Assembly (NCBI GenBank): GCA_016930135.1
Contig: JAFGHM010000005.1
Coordinates: 1 to 37,233 of the forward strand
Origin: Thermoplasmatota archaeon
Lineage (GTDB): Archaea; Thermoplasmatota; Thermoplasmata; UBA10834
Direction: 5' to 3'
DNA length: 37,233 nucleotides
The notes under the pieces were generated by a model. The model was given only the letters and a program-made list of their open reading frames with translations, made no database searches and was not told the DNA's origin. How positions within the stretch are numbered: the stretch's first letter is position 1; each line of letters starts with the position of its first letter. The position numbers and the translations under genes are program-made. This document shows positions 24,305 to 32,644 of this stretch, piece after piece.

Positions 24305-25215
24305 GCCGTCCTCACCTCCTTAGACATGAGCCTGTCGACCTCGATTGCTATCGGGGTGGCGATCATGTGGAAGAGCTTGCTGAATGGTATGTAGGCGATC
24401 AGGAGGGCGCTCATGATGGCGTGGACCAGCCACGCGTGGTCGTACCACTCGCCCGCGGATGCAGGCATCGCGAGCGAGAATGCGTATCCCAAGAAAGAGT
24501 ACTCCACGTTCCTCCCGTGGTCCGGGATCCCGCCAGCGATGCCCATCCCCTCAAGAATGAACCCTCCAAGGACGACCGCTAGCAGGAAGAGAATGGAGGC
24601 GGCATCGGGAAGCTCCGTCCTGACCATCTTGGGCCTCTGGATAAACCGCCTCACGGCGGCTATCAGCAGCCCCGCGAGCATCATCGCGCCCACGAGGTCG
24701 AACCCGAAGTCCCTGAGCCAGAGCTTCGCCCATCCGTCCTCGCTGATCATCGGCTCGTACTTGAGGAAGTCGAGCGAGAAAGTGACTACAAGGTCGAGGA
24801 CGAACATGACGGCGAAGCCGCCCAGGATAAGGAGGTGCATCAGCCACCTGGTGACGCTCCTGTCCTTGAGCTTGGAGAGATACATGGCGTCGCGCAAGAA
24901 CACCACGACAAGCTTCGCGAACCTCCTGCTGAAGACCAAGCGAATGCACCTGCCGAGCCAGCCGAGGACCCTCCTCTCCGGTGATCCTGAGAGCCCCTTC
25001 CCGTGGGCCCACAGGAGCACGTTGTACAGCGTGCCGATGAAGAAGACCGCAACGCACACCACGACAGTGACGAGGAACATCTCGAGATAAACCCGCTCAC
25101 GGACATACACCGTCTCGTAAGGAAGCAGAAGGATGACAGCAGATACCAGGATGACGACCGCGAAGAAGGGGAAGTACAGCCATGCCTTGTCCTTCAGGTA
25201 TCGGCCTTCTGGCAT
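24301..25215 (-). CDS. NarI/HdrE-like membrane cytochrome b subunit
   Basis: The protein has 304 residues from the ATG at 25215, with about six hydrophobic helices. Helix His residues lie in TRWLMHLLILGG and in the C-terminal WYDHAWLVHAIMSA...FSKLFH block. These match the heme-ligand pattern of nitrate reductase gamma-like subunits, as in HdrE and DsrM. It probably passes electrons between a membrane carrier and the overlapping HdrD-like protein. The start is shortened from the track because a TATA box at 25238-25249 lies 28 nt upstream of 25215, while the ATG at 25230 is too close to it. Confidence 0.83.
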   Translation of the reverse strand: MPEGRYLKDKAWLYFPFFAVVILVSAVILLLPYETVYVRERVYLEMFLVTVVVCVAVFFIGTLYNVLLWAHGKGLSGSPERRVLGWLGRCIRLVFSRRFAKLVVVFLRDAMYLSKLKDRSVTRWLMHLLILGGFAVMFVLDLVVTFSLDFLKYEPMISEDGWAKLWLRDFGFDLVGAMMLAGLLIAAVRRFIQRPKMVRTELPDAASILFLLAVVLGGFILEGMGIAGGIPDHGRNVEYSFLGYAFSLAMPASAGEWYDHAWLVHAIMSALLIAYIPFSKLFHMIATPIAIEVDRLMSKEVRTA

Positions 25216-25237
25216 CGTTGCTGGAATCATGCTGGCG

Positions 25238-25249
25238 GATATATAGTCA
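25238..25249 (-). promoter_or_regulatory. TATA box for the HdrE/HdrD-like pair
   Basis: GACTATATATCC on the minus strand is centred 28 nt before the ATG at 25215. It overlaps the last bases of the upstream BPL_N-type gene, showing that the hdr-like pair has its own promoter. Confidence 0.55.
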
Positions 25250-26317
25250 TCTGCCTCTGACAAGGGACTGGAAATGGTCGTCGACGCACGCTCTCGCGGT
25301 CTCGACGAGCAGCTGCGTCGTCTCGTCCGCCTCTGACTCGATGCCGACATTCATAGCGATCACAGCCTCTCTCACCCGCCAAAGAGCGGTGGCGATCTCC
25401 TCGGCAAGATCATCGCTCAAGGTCCATGTCCTCGCCTCTATCGCCCTCACGAGTTCGAGGTACCTGCCGGCATCCCAGAGCTTCTTGCCGACGATGAAAG
25501 ACCTGTTCTCGAGGCCGACTATCGCCACCTTGAGGTCCGCTATAGCGGACTCTAGCGACTGGGTATCGCGCACGCCCTCTGACCTCGGGAGAGCGGAGGG
25601 TCTGAGCCCCAATAACTTAAGGAACTGCGTGTTGGCCTCCGGGTATTTTGGGTGTTCCAGGTGGGGTCCTAATAGCAGAAGTTCGCCCTTTCCAAACCGA
25701 GATCTTATCGCGGCGGGCCTCCCTGGAAGCACATAGTCGACCAAACGCCTGCTCATCTGCACTTCCGTGTTCTCCGTGAGGCCCCTGTACCTCAGGAGCA
25801 CATGGTCCTCTGCGGGCTCCTTGAAGATCGGGCCACCATAAAGAGGTGCGAGGAGTGTGCACCCGTCCGCATCCAGGACCAGCTCGCCCCTTATCGGATG
25901 CACGATCGAGCACGAGCCGTATCTGACCGCGATCCGGGAAGGCACATTCGGAGGATCCTGACCATGGAATCCTATGTTCTCAATCCGCGTGCTGGATAGG
26001 TTGAACTCTAAGAATGGGTCGATAGTGGATGGCAGAGGGAGATATGCTCCTGCGCAGATGCCCACGTATCTTCCGCCGAAGGAGATGAACTCCCGCAGCC
26101 TTTCGAAGCCTTTGCCCCTCAGCTCGTCCGCGATGGCGAATCCGTCTCCGCCTGAGATGATGACCATCGAGGCTTGGTCTCCTAAGTGGAGAACGAACTC
26201 GGACGAGTCCAGGAACCTGACTCTGAAGATGCCCTTCGACTCGAACAGGTCTGCGAGCCAAGTCCATGAGTGCGAGGAGCCCCTCCCTGCATAGACGACT
26301 ATATCCCTAGATGTCAT
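25247..26317 (-). CDS. BPL_N-type class I glutamine-amidotransferase-like protein
   Basis: The 356-residue protein has an N-terminal domain (about 1-225) similar to the biotin-protein-ligase N-terminal (BPL_N) family. It shows VVYAGRGSSH at the start, a MVIISGGDGF strand-turn and the nucleophile elbow GICAGAYL with Cys88. A helical C-terminal region (about 250-356) is extra and has no assigned function. BPL_N domains resemble glutaminase domains, but the reaction is unknown. A TATA-like TTTATTGCC (26347-26355) lies about 34 nt before the ATG at 26317, which supports this start over the earlier one on the track. Confidence 0.75.
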   Translation of the reverse strand: MTSRDIVVYAGRGSSHSWTWLADLFESKGIFRVRFLDSSEFVLHLGDQASMVIISGGDGFAIADELRGKGFERLREFISFGGRYVGICAGAYLPLPSTIDPFLEFNLSSTRIENIGFHGQDPPNVPSRIAVRYGSCSIVHPIRGELVLDADGCTLLAPLYGGPIFKEPAEDHVLLRYRGLTENTEVQMSRRLVDYVLPGRPAAIRSRFGKGELLLLGPHLEHPKYPEANTQFLKLLGLRPSALPRSEGVRDTQSLESAIADLKVAIVGLENRSFIVGKKLWDAGRYLELVRAIEARTWTLSDDLAEEIATALWRVREAVIAMNVGIESEADETTQLLVETARACVDDHFQSLVRGR

Positions 26318-26432
26318 GTCTGCTCGAGCACAAGGGATGAGGCGGGCAATAAAGCAAGCGCCGACCAATCTGGCATGTCATCGGAGAAACAGAAAGGGTT
26401 ATAGACGGCCTCGCCTTATGTCGCCGCACCAG

Positions 26433-26505
26433 GGGCCCATGGTCTAGTGGTTATGACGTCTGCTTGACACGCAGAAGTTCACCGGTTCGAATCCGGTTGG
26501 GCCCA
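26433..26505 (+). tRNA. tRNA-Val (anticodon GAC)
   Basis: Acceptor GGGCCCA pairs with TGGGCCC, with discriminator A at 26505. The anticodon stem TCTGC/GCAGA encloses loop TTGACAC with anticodon GAC. The T arm is CCGGTTCGAATCCGG. No intron and no encoded CCA are present. A TATA-like GGTTATAG at about 26398-26405 lies upstream. Confidence 0.95.
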
Positions 26506-26571
26506 CTCCATCGCACAGAATCGACACGTGCATTGCGGAAGAAGCTCGGTCTGAGAAATAGCCGGGATGGA

Positions 26572-28245
26572 TCAGATGAGCTCTGCTTTATCAGTGCCCG
26601 AATCCAGCATCAGAAGCAGCCTGTCCAACTCCACGTCTGTGATCCTGCCCCGGAGGTAGAGGTCGACTATCCGCAGCCTCTGGCTGTCGTTCTTCACGGA
26701 TATCGCGGCCGGAGACATCTGCGGCTCATCGCTCGTAATCTCGACGTCTTTCGCGGTCAGCTCGGGCGACGTGCCCTCAGGTCCAAGGAAGTCTTGACAG
26801 GCCTGCTTGACCACGTCCTGCGTGACGCGCGTGTAGGACACTGCGCTGTCGTACGCCTGCTCCACCAGCTCCTCGGTCATGTTCGCGTATTTCCTGACGG
26901 TCTCAAGGCTCCTCTCCTTCGAGGCGGCGATGGCCTTCTCGACCTCGGTCATGCTCGATAGATCGCCGGTTATGCCCTTCGCGAATTGGTCGATGTTCCT
27001 CACTCTCTTGCCGATCTCCCCAGCGAGCATCGAATTAGTCCTGAACATGCTCAGGTTGGTGAGCTCGATGCACTTCGCGAAGTTGTCCTTCGCCAGGGCT
27101 TCCCTTGCCATGGAGATGTAGTCCTCAGAGTCGGGAATCGCTATGCCAATATCCCGGGCCAGCTTGGCTGCCCTGTCGGCGAGTGCGGTCGCCTCGGCCG
27201 CTCTGTCGTGTGCGGCCTGCTTCATGTCCGAGATTATCTCCCTGGAAGCGTGGACGCACAGGTCATACTTACCCTCCTTGAACTGCTTCGTGACGGCCTC
27301 GAAGCGCTCCCTCGCGGAGGCGACGTCAACACCCACGCTCTCGGCAGCTCCTATCGCCCTGTTACACATCAGGAGCGTGCTACTGGCTTTCTCGTGAGTT
27401 CCCAGGACAGCGTTGATGGCCATGACGCCTCTTTTTGCAAGCAATATCGCCTTCTCGATCTCGCCATCCCTGAGCTTCCTCCGGGATTCGTTCACAAGTT
27501 CGACCGCAGGACCGATATTCAGCCCTGCCCTGTTCGCAATCATGAACCTGCTCTTGGAGTCGTAGAGTATGCGGAGCACGAGTTCTGCCTGGGAATCCCT
27601 CAGCATCTTCTCTGATTCGAACAGCTGGGCCACCGCCTCCCTCATCTCTCCTGCCCCGATCTTCTGCTTGGATTGGGACAAAGCGCTCTTCGCACCGGCG
27701 ACGTTCCCGCCTGCATGGGCAGTGCGGATGATCCTTCTAGAAATCGCAGCGTACCTCAACTCACACTCAGACGAGATGGCGTCCCGAAGCGTAGAGTTCA
27801 CCTTGTGGACAGCGTAGCTCGCTCTTCCAATCTCCCCCTTTCGGATAGCCCGCTTCGCGAAGGCCAGCCTCTCTCTCGTTTGGGAGAGGTCGGTTCCGAG
27901 CGTGCCGGCAAGCACCGCGAGGTGCTGGGCATTGGCAATGCCCTTCTTGACCGCGGAGGAACTGGCGCTGTTGTTCCTTCGCTTAGCGGCTTTCGGCACG
28001 CTCTTCGTCTGCGCCTTCAGAACGCGGATCCTGGTCCTTGTAGGTGATGGAGCGAAGGTCACGACGGGCACGGAGAGGACCTGCGGATTAAAGGCCTGGT
28101 GCTCCAGAACCCTGTGGAGACTCTCGAGCGTCTCGTCGGTGCCCATGCGCCCGAGCACATTCTGTCTCCCTGCTCGATCGAACAGTATGCCCCCGGATTC
28201 GTGCGGGACGTTGCTCGCCTGAAAGGCACTCGCTCCGTGAGCCAT
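26572..28245 (-). CDS. Large alpha-helical repeat protein with a SHOCT-like tail
   Basis: The protein has about 557 residues. It has a low-complexity N-terminus (1-100, rich in Ser, Ala and Lys) and then five helical repeats. These begin near track residues 120, 183, 244, 308 and 370, about 62 residues apart. Each follows a pattern of Gly, a hydrophobic-rich turn, a helix ending in (K/R)xG or similar, then E/N-x-x-x-A and a second helix. The C-terminus (about 525-553, RLRIVDLYLRGRITDVELDRLLLMLDSG) resembles a SHOCT motif. Repeat scaffolds like this bind proteins or ligands, but no function is known. The start is uncertain. The frame is open upstream past a GGGGGGAGG near 28340, with no ATG/GTG/TTG close to it. 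Confidence 0.75.
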   Translation of the reverse strand: MAHGASAFQASNVPHESGGILFDRAGRQNVLGRMGTDETLESLHRVLEHQAFNPQVLSVPVVTFAPSPTRTRIRVLKAQTKSVPKAAKRRNNSASSSAVKKGIANAQHLAVLAGTLGTDLSQTRERLAFAKRAIRKGEIGRASYAVHKVNSTLRDAISSECELRYAAISRRIIRTAHAGGNVAGAKSALSQSKQKIGAGEMREAVAQLFESEKMLRDSQAELVLRILYDSKSRFMIANRAGLNIGPAVELVNESRRKLRDGEIEKAILLAKRGVMAINAVLGTHEKASSTLLMCNRAIGAAESVGVDVASARERFEAVTKQFKEGKYDLCVHASREIISDMKQAAHDRAAEATALADRAAKLARDIGIAIPDSEDYISMAREALAKDNFAKCIELTNLSMFRTNSMLAGEIGKRVRNIDQFAKGITGDLSSMTEVEKAIAASKERSLETVRKYANMTEELVEQAYDSAVSYTRVTQDVVKQACQDFLGPEGTSPELTAKDVEITSDEPQMSPAAISVKNDSQRLRIVDLYLRGRITDVELDRLLLMLDSGTDKAELI

Positions 28246-28608
28246 GGCCTTCACTACCCCATCATTGCCACTGGTCGACTTCTGTTTCAGATTCTCGGCT
28301 TTGTGGTCGTGGTGAGCACTGTTCGCAGAAGGAGACAGATTCCTCCCCCCTCGTTGTGATAACTGACTATTAAAACAACTAGCACTTGGTCCCTATTTGA
28401 TTTTTCGGTGTCGTCCAGTCGCCCCTTTTCCGCTAGCCAGACATCCGCGGCTTTACCGCAATTCTATCACTTCTGATAATGTCAGGCCCTCCGCGGGGTA
28501 GCCTTGAATGGTCGCCACATCCCTGAGCATTCGGGCGCAGCCTAGGAACCCACAAGACCGCGTTCAAAGGGAAAATACTCAAATAGTAATGAATCTTTAT
28601 TCATTTCG
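28246..28608. other. Divergent intergenic region, 363 nt
   Basis: It holds a minus-strand TATA-like GTTTTAATAG near 28367-28376, which would give a leader of about 100 nt for the helical-repeat gene. A small dyad, TATCA-CTTC-TGATA, is at 28465-28478. Two CCGCGG palindromes lie at about 28445-28450 and 28491-28496. The promoter and operator of the UPF0251 gene are at the right end. I see no convincing gene in the middle 180 nt. A small RNA cannot be excluded. Confidence 0.45.
28579..28605 (+). promoter_or_regulatory. TATA box and overlapping inverted repeat upstream of the UPF0251 gene
   Basis: TCAAATAG (28579-28586) is centred about 27 nt before the ATG at 28609, so the transcript is probably leaderless. 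Between them, AATGAAT (28588-28594) and ATTCATT (28599-28605) form a perfect 7-bp inverted repeat with a 4-nt centre. A protein bound there would block initiation, which fits autoregulation by the UPF0251 product. Confidence 0.5.
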
Positions 28609-28962
28609 ATGCCCAGGCCAAAGAGATGCAGGAACGTCGCATTCGACCCGGCCCACAGGTTCTTCAAGCCACAGGGAGTGCCGATGAGCGATCTGGACTG
28701 CCTCGACCTCGGCCTGGATGAACTTGAGGCCCTAAGAATCGCGGATTTGCTGGGGATCTCTCAGACAGAGGGTGCGCACATGATGAACGTGTCTCAGCCC
28801 ACCTTCAACCGTATACTCAGCTCGGCCAGGTCCAAGGTTGCTGATAGCCTGGTCAACGCGCATGCGCTCCGCATCGAGTCCACCCAAGGGCACGTGGCGG
28901 TATCGAACGGGCGGGACGCGGCTAGAGGCGGCAGACGGAGCTGCAGGAGGTCCGGCACATGA
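28609..28962 (+). CDS. UPF0251/DUF134 family DNA-binding regulator
   Basis: The 117-residue protein begins MPRPKRCRNV, the family signature. It contains a sigma-like helix-turn-helix (LDELEALRIADLLGISQTEGAHMMNVSQPTFNRIL, about 36-71). The basic tail is short, and the NifX-type domain that is fused to this module in some bacteria is absent. In other genomes UPF0251 genes sit beside NifX-like and Mrp/MinD genes, and exactly those genes follow here. It probably regulates the downstream metal-sulfur block and perhaps itself. Its stop overlaps the next start by 4 nt. Confidence 0.88.
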   Translation: MPRPKRCRNVAFDPAHRFFKPQGVPMSDLDCLDLGLDELEALRIADLLGISQTEGAHMMNVSQPTFNRILSSARSKVADSLVNAHALRIESTQGHVAVSNGRDAARGGRRSCRRSGT

Positions 28963-29594
28963 GGGCAGCCACGATGGTCGTGCGCATACCTGGCAACTGG
29001 ATCGGCGACCTTGCGACCTCCTGCGACCTCTCCATCCGGGTGATCAAGTGCGTCCCCCGTGAGGGCTCCGGTGGGCAGAGCCTGGTCCAGATAGACACGG
29101 TCGACGGGACGACCGGCACGGACCTGGTGGAGAAGATACGCTCGGCCGAGCCCAAGTGCCGCGTGCAGCTCACATCGGCCGGACCGGGCAGGTTCATAGG
29201 CACTGTCGAGACGAACACATGCGTCGTCTGCAGGCTCGTGGCCGAATCGGGCTGTTTCCTTGACTCCGCAATGTCCATCGGCGACGGGACCATCATGTGG
29301 AACATCCTCGCGCCCAACGCTGCTGCACTGAGGCTGCTACACGACAAGGTGACGAAACTCGGCTGCTCTGTCGACCTGAAGAAGGTCTCGCTCCTCAGAA
29401 CCTCTTCGGAACTCACCAGGGCCCAGGAGAGAGTCCTGCAGATTGCTTACGAACTGGGCTACTTCGACATACCGAAGAAGATCGACCTCGCGAAGCTGGC
29501 GAAGAGATTGGAGATATCGAAGGCCACGCTCGACATCATGTTGAGGAGGGCCCAGAGGAAGGTCATCGCGAACCATGTCGGAGGGCTCCCGTAG
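28959..29594 (+). CDS. HTH_10-type transcription regulator with a Cys cluster
   Basis: The 211-residue protein ends in an HTH_10 (bacterio-opsin-activator-type) domain (about 151-205, ending DIMLRRAQRKVI). The N-terminal region (1-145) contains a CVVC pair plus another Cys (residues 88, 91, 99), which could bind a metal or iron-sulfur cluster or sense redox state. It overlaps the UPF0251 gene in the form ATGA. The two are therefore translated together, giving a two-regulator module at the head of the block. The sensor role is an inference from the cysteines. Confidence 0.82.
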   Translation: MRAATMVVRIPGNWIGDLATSCDLSIRVIKCVPREGSGGQSLVQIDTVDGTTGTDLVEKIRSAEPKCRVQLTSAGPGRFIGTVETNTCVVCRLVAESGCFLDSAMSIGDGTIMWNILAPNAAALRLLHDKVTKLGCSVDLKKVSLLRTSSELTRAQERVLQIAYELGYFDIPKKIDLAKLAKRLEISKATLDIMLRRAQRKVIANHVGGLP

Positions 29595-29661
29595 GCTCCT
29601 GCGAGGCTGGGCTAACCGGTTCGCCATGCAAGGCTTATACGGAACCCCATCTGGGTGAAGC

Positions 29662-30645
29662 ATGGCAGACGCCGCGAAGGCTCTGGGGTCAGAACGGAAG
29701 CTCGCCTGTGCCGAGGACATAGCCTTCGGGCCGATCGTCTCGAGACGCCTCGGGCAATCCTTGGGTGTCAACACCGTGCCGTGCAAGACCTGCGCATATT
29801 CTTGTGTCTACTGCCAGCTCGGGCCGACGCCCGACAGGACCGTCGTCAGGAAGGCCTATATCGATTCTGAATCCGTGGCGAGGGCGGTGGGGCGCACTCT
29901 CGGAAGGACGCGCACTCGCCCCGACTTCGTCACATTTCTCGGCTGCGGCGAGCCGACCCTAGCTGCCAATCTCGGGCAGTGCCTCGAAGCGGTCAAGAAG
30001 ATCTGGCCGGGCAGGACCGCGTTGCTGACAAGCGGCGCGCTGTTCTCCAGGCCGGAAGTCATGGACGAGGCGATGGGCTTCGACGTCGTCATGCCCACAG
30101 TCGCAGCCGGGAATGAGCGACTTTTCAAGAGGGTGCACCATCCGCACCCGAAGGTCGTCTTCGACGAGGTTGTCAGGGGGCTCAGGATGTTCTCTGAGCG
30201 GTTCGAGGGCAGGTTCCTGCCGGAGGTGATGCTCGTAGGGGGCATGAACGACACTGAGGCAAGTCTGCAGGAGATCGGCAGGACCCTGGATAGCATGCGG
30301 GTTGACGGTGTCCACTTGACCGCGCCCGTGCGAGCACCGACACAGAGCTGGGTGAGGCCACCAGCCGAGCACGCAGTTGCCCGCGCACTGAGCATACTCC
30401 CGAGAGCGGTCGACTTCACGAGACCTGAGGGGATGGCCGTGACCGAGATAGTCAGCATCCGTGTCGAAGAGCTCCTTGGCATCGCATCGATGCACCCTCT
30501 CACTGAGGGACAGGTGGTTTCGGCGCTCACAGATGCAGGTGCCTCCGAGAGAGAGGCGCTCGCGCTGCTGAACGGACTGGTGGAATCATCCAAGATGGTG
30601 AGGACGGGATACCGAGGCAAGAGCTTCTACAGGACAAGGAAGTGA
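29662..30645 (+). CDS. Radical SAM protein
   Basis: The 327-residue protein has the CxxxCxxC cluster motif (Cys44, Cys48, Cys51 in CAYSCVYC) preceded by FGPIVSRRLGQSLGVN, a pattern shared with a COG0731-like group. The partial TIM barrel shows FLGCGEPTL, the usual SAM-binding GxGEPT strand. A C-terminal helical region (about 255-327) resembles a small winged helix. The reaction is unknown. A TATA-like CTTATACG centred near 29636 is 26 nt before the ATG, predicting a leaderless start for this and possibly the next gene. Confidence 0.87.
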   Translation: MADAAKALGSERKLACAEDIAFGPIVSRRLGQSLGVNTVPCKTCAYSCVYCQLGPTPDRTVVRKAYIDSESVARAVGRTLGRTRTRPDFVTFLGCGEPTLAANLGQCLEAVKKIWPGRTALLTSGALFSRPEVMDEAMGFDVVMPTVAAGNERLFKRVHHPHPKVVFDEVVRGLRMFSERFEGRFLPEVMLVGGMNDTEASLQEIGRTLDSMRVDGVHLTAPVRAPTQSWVRPPAEHAVARALSILPRAVDFTRPEGMAVTEIVSIRVEELLGIASMHPLTEGQVVSALTDAGASEREALALLNGLVESSKMVRTGYRGKSFYRTRK

Positions 30646-30650
30646 ATCAC

Positions 30651-31244
30651 ATGGCTATTGAATGCGCCCGATGCAAGGCGAAGGACTGCTACGAAGGCAA
30701 GGACTGCTTCGGACTGGCTGGTGCGGCTATGAAGGGCTACACTGATCGGGAGCTGCGGTCGATGGCCGTCTCGGGTGACATCGAGGCGGACCATTACATG
30801 AAGCTCACCAGACTGGAGGAGATCATGCTGTACGCGAAGCGGATGGGCATGAACAAGCTCGGCATTGCCTTCTGCGTGGGCCTCTCGCGTGAGGCTGAGA
30901 CGATAGACCGAATACTGACGAAGCACGGGTTCGAGGTCCACAGCGCCTGCTGCAAGATATGCGGCATGGACAAGGCCAAGCTGGGCGTCAAGAAGCTGCA
31001 TGGAGGCTCTGGCATAGAGGCTGTCTGCAATCCGGTCGGGCAGGCTCTTAGGCTCCAACAGTGCGGGACCGAGATGAACATAGTGGTGGGGCTGTGCATA
31101 GGCCATGACATGATATTCACAAAGCACTCGCACGCGCCGGTGACCGTGCTGGTCGTGAAGGACCGGGTGCTTGCCCACAACCCGATCGGTGCGGTCTACA
31201 GCGACTACTACCTCGAGACGAAGTTCGGCCTGACGCAGGGATGA
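30651..31244 (+). CDS. DUF1847 cysteine-rich protein
   Basis: The 197-residue protein begins MAIECARCKAKDCYEGKDC, a CxxC-rich metal-binding opening typical of DUF1847. Later cysteine groups (SACCKICGMDK, AVCNPVGQA, QQCGTE) and the stretch GLCIGHDMIFTKHSHAPVTVLVVKDRVLAHNP are also characteristic. The function of the family is unknown; the cysteines suggest an iron-sulfur or zinc site. The ATG at 30651 lies 5 nt after the radical SAM stop, so the two genes are co-transcribed. Confidence 0.85.
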   Translation: MAIECARCKAKDCYEGKDCFGLAGAAMKGYTDRELRSMAVSGDIEADHYMKLTRLEEIMLYAKRMGMNKLGIAFCVGLSREAETIDRILTKHGFEVHSACCKICGMDKAKLGVKKLHGGSGIEAVCNPVGQALRLQQCGTEMNIVVGLCIGHDMIFTKHSHAPVTVLVVKDRVLAHNPIGAVYSDYYLETKFGLTQG

Positions 31245-31357
31245 CCTCCTGGCTGGACTTCACACCTGATCGGACGAACACAGCCTGTCCCGCGGCTAAC
31301 CTGTTTGCCGTCATTGGCTTAGCCTCTGGGGGATAAGTCCACCGTTGAGGCGTGAAG

Positions 31358-31744
31358 ATGGCCAGGAAGACAGACTACACGAAGAAGTCGTTCATAGTGA
31401 TCGGAACGCACGGAGCGGACCACCCAGAGAAGGCTACCATGACCTTCGCATGTGCCGGCGCCGCTCAGGCGATCGGCATCAAGACCAAGGTGTTCCTCGC
31501 GGGCGACGCGGTCGAGTTGGCGAGGAAGGGCTTCGCGAAGAAGCTGCCCAAGATCGAGGGCATGGCCCCCGTGGACGAGCTGATGGAGGGGTTCATCAGG
31601 GGAGGAGGGAAGGTCCAGGTGTGCATCCCATGCATGGAGTCGAGGCACATCTCGAAGAAGAACTACCTCGAAGACGTGGAGTTCATCAACCTGATGGACT
31701 TCGCAGCCGGGACCGTGGACGCCGACAGGGTCTTCACCTGCTAG
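31358..31744 (+). CDS. DsrE-like sulfur-relay family protein
   Basis: The 128-residue protein has the DsrE/DsrF-like fold pattern: an N-terminal strand (FIVIGTHG), helical TMTFACAGAAQAIG, a second strand KVFLAGDAVEL and a late CIPCMESR. The CxxC near 90-93 takes the place of the catalytic Cys of persulfide-carrying relatives. DsrE-type proteins accept or pass sulfane sulfur. It sits 14 nt before the Mrp ATPase gene, so sulfur delivery to cluster assembly is a fair inference. The ATG at 31358, after GAGGCG, is preferred over the GTG at 31352. Confidence 0.8.
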   Translation: MARKTDYTKKSFIVIGTHGADHPEKATMTFACAGAAQAIGIKTKVFLAGDAVELARKGFAKKLPKIEGMAPVDELMEGFIRGGGKVQVCIPCMESRHISKKNYLEDVEFINLMDFAAGTVDADRVFTC

Positions 31745-31758
31745 AGGAGGATGTCTCG

Positions 31759-32613
31759 ATGGCAACAGAAAGCCAAAACGTGCAAAAGAACATACCCTCC
31801 GCACCGAAGGCAGGACCGTCTTCGGTCGTCAAGGAGAACCTCGCGAAGGTCAAGCACAAGCTCGTCGTCATGAGCGGCAAGGGAGGTGTGGGCAAATCGA
31901 CGGTGGCCGTGAACCTCGCATTCGACCTGGCCCGGAGAGGGCTGAAGGTCGGCCTGCTTGACGCGGACATGCACGGGCCGAGCGTACCCAAGTTGCTGGG
32001 CATACCCAACCTGCCTTTGACCGTTGGCGAGAACGGCAAGATCGTGCCCATGTTGGTGCCTCCCGGCATCAAGGTCATCTCGATCGCGTTCCTCCTGATG
32101 AACAGGGACGCACCGGTGATCTGGAGGGGACCGATCAAGATGGGTGCCATCAAGCAATTCCTGGAGGAAGTCGAGTGGGGAGAGCTGGACTACCTGGTCG
32201 TGGACCTTCCACCGGGAACCGGGGACGAGCCTCTCAGTATCGCTCAGCTCCTGCCCGCGCCGGACGGAGCGGTAATCGTCACGACGCCTCAGGACGTCGC
32301 GCTGTTGAGCGTGAGAAAGTCGATCAACTTCGCAAAGACCGTCGGCCTGAGGGTGATAGGCCTCGTGGAGAACATGAGCGGGCTGGAATGCCCCCACTGC
32401 GGCAAGCAGATCGATGTCTTTGGGAACGGGATGGCCGAGAAGGCGGCACAGGACCTCTCAGTGCCTTTCCTGGGCAAGCTGCCCCTGAGCCTCGGTGTCT
32501 CCAGGAGCGGGGACGACGGGAAACCCTTCGTGCTCGCCAGTGAGGACGGTGTCTCGAAGAAGTTCGAGGAGATCGCGAACAAGATCGTCAGCTCGGTCGA
32601 GAAGAGGAAGTGA
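31759..32613 (+). CDS. Mrp/NBP35-type P-loop ATPase, iron-sulfur cluster carrier
   Basis: The 284-residue protein has the deviant Walker A SGKGGVGKST (39-48), DADMHGPS near 69-75, VVDLPPGTGDEP near 148-157 and the C-terminal CPHC pair (Cys211, Cys214) that binds a bridging [4Fe-4S] cluster in dimeric homologues. The family carries and transfers iron-sulfur clusters. A GAGGAGG lies about 8 nt before the ATG. The ORF track joins this to an upstream run of bases that is an out-of-frame shadow of the DsrE gene. In bacterial ORP loci an Mrp ATPase occurs beside NifX-like and MinD genes, as here. Confidence 0.92.
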   Translation: MATESQNVQKNIPSAPKAGPSSVVKENLAKVKHKLVVMSGKGGVGKSTVAVNLAFDLARRGLKVGLLDADMHGPSVPKLLGIPNLPLTVGENGKIVPMLVPPGIKVISIAFLLMNRDAPVIWRGPIKMGAIKQFLEEVEWGELDYLVVDLPPGTGDEPLSIAQLLPAPDGAVIVTTPQDVALLSVRKSINFAKTVGLRVIGLVENMSGLECPHCGKQIDVFGNGMAEKAAQDLSVPFLGKLPLSLGVSRSGDDGKPFVLASEDGVSKKFEEIANKIVSSVEKRK

Positions 32614-32644
32614 CGACCGGCAGGGGATTATGGAGGCGCATGAC

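Noticed and set aside
23498-24394. 298-residue plus-strand ORF over the HdrD-like gene
   Set aside because: The opposite strand has intact iron-sulfur and CCG motifs; this frame is a shadow.
31345-31758. Upstream extension of the Mrp ORF
   Set aside because: It is an out-of-frame reading of the DsrE-like gene. The ATG at 31759 has a strong GAGGAGG site.
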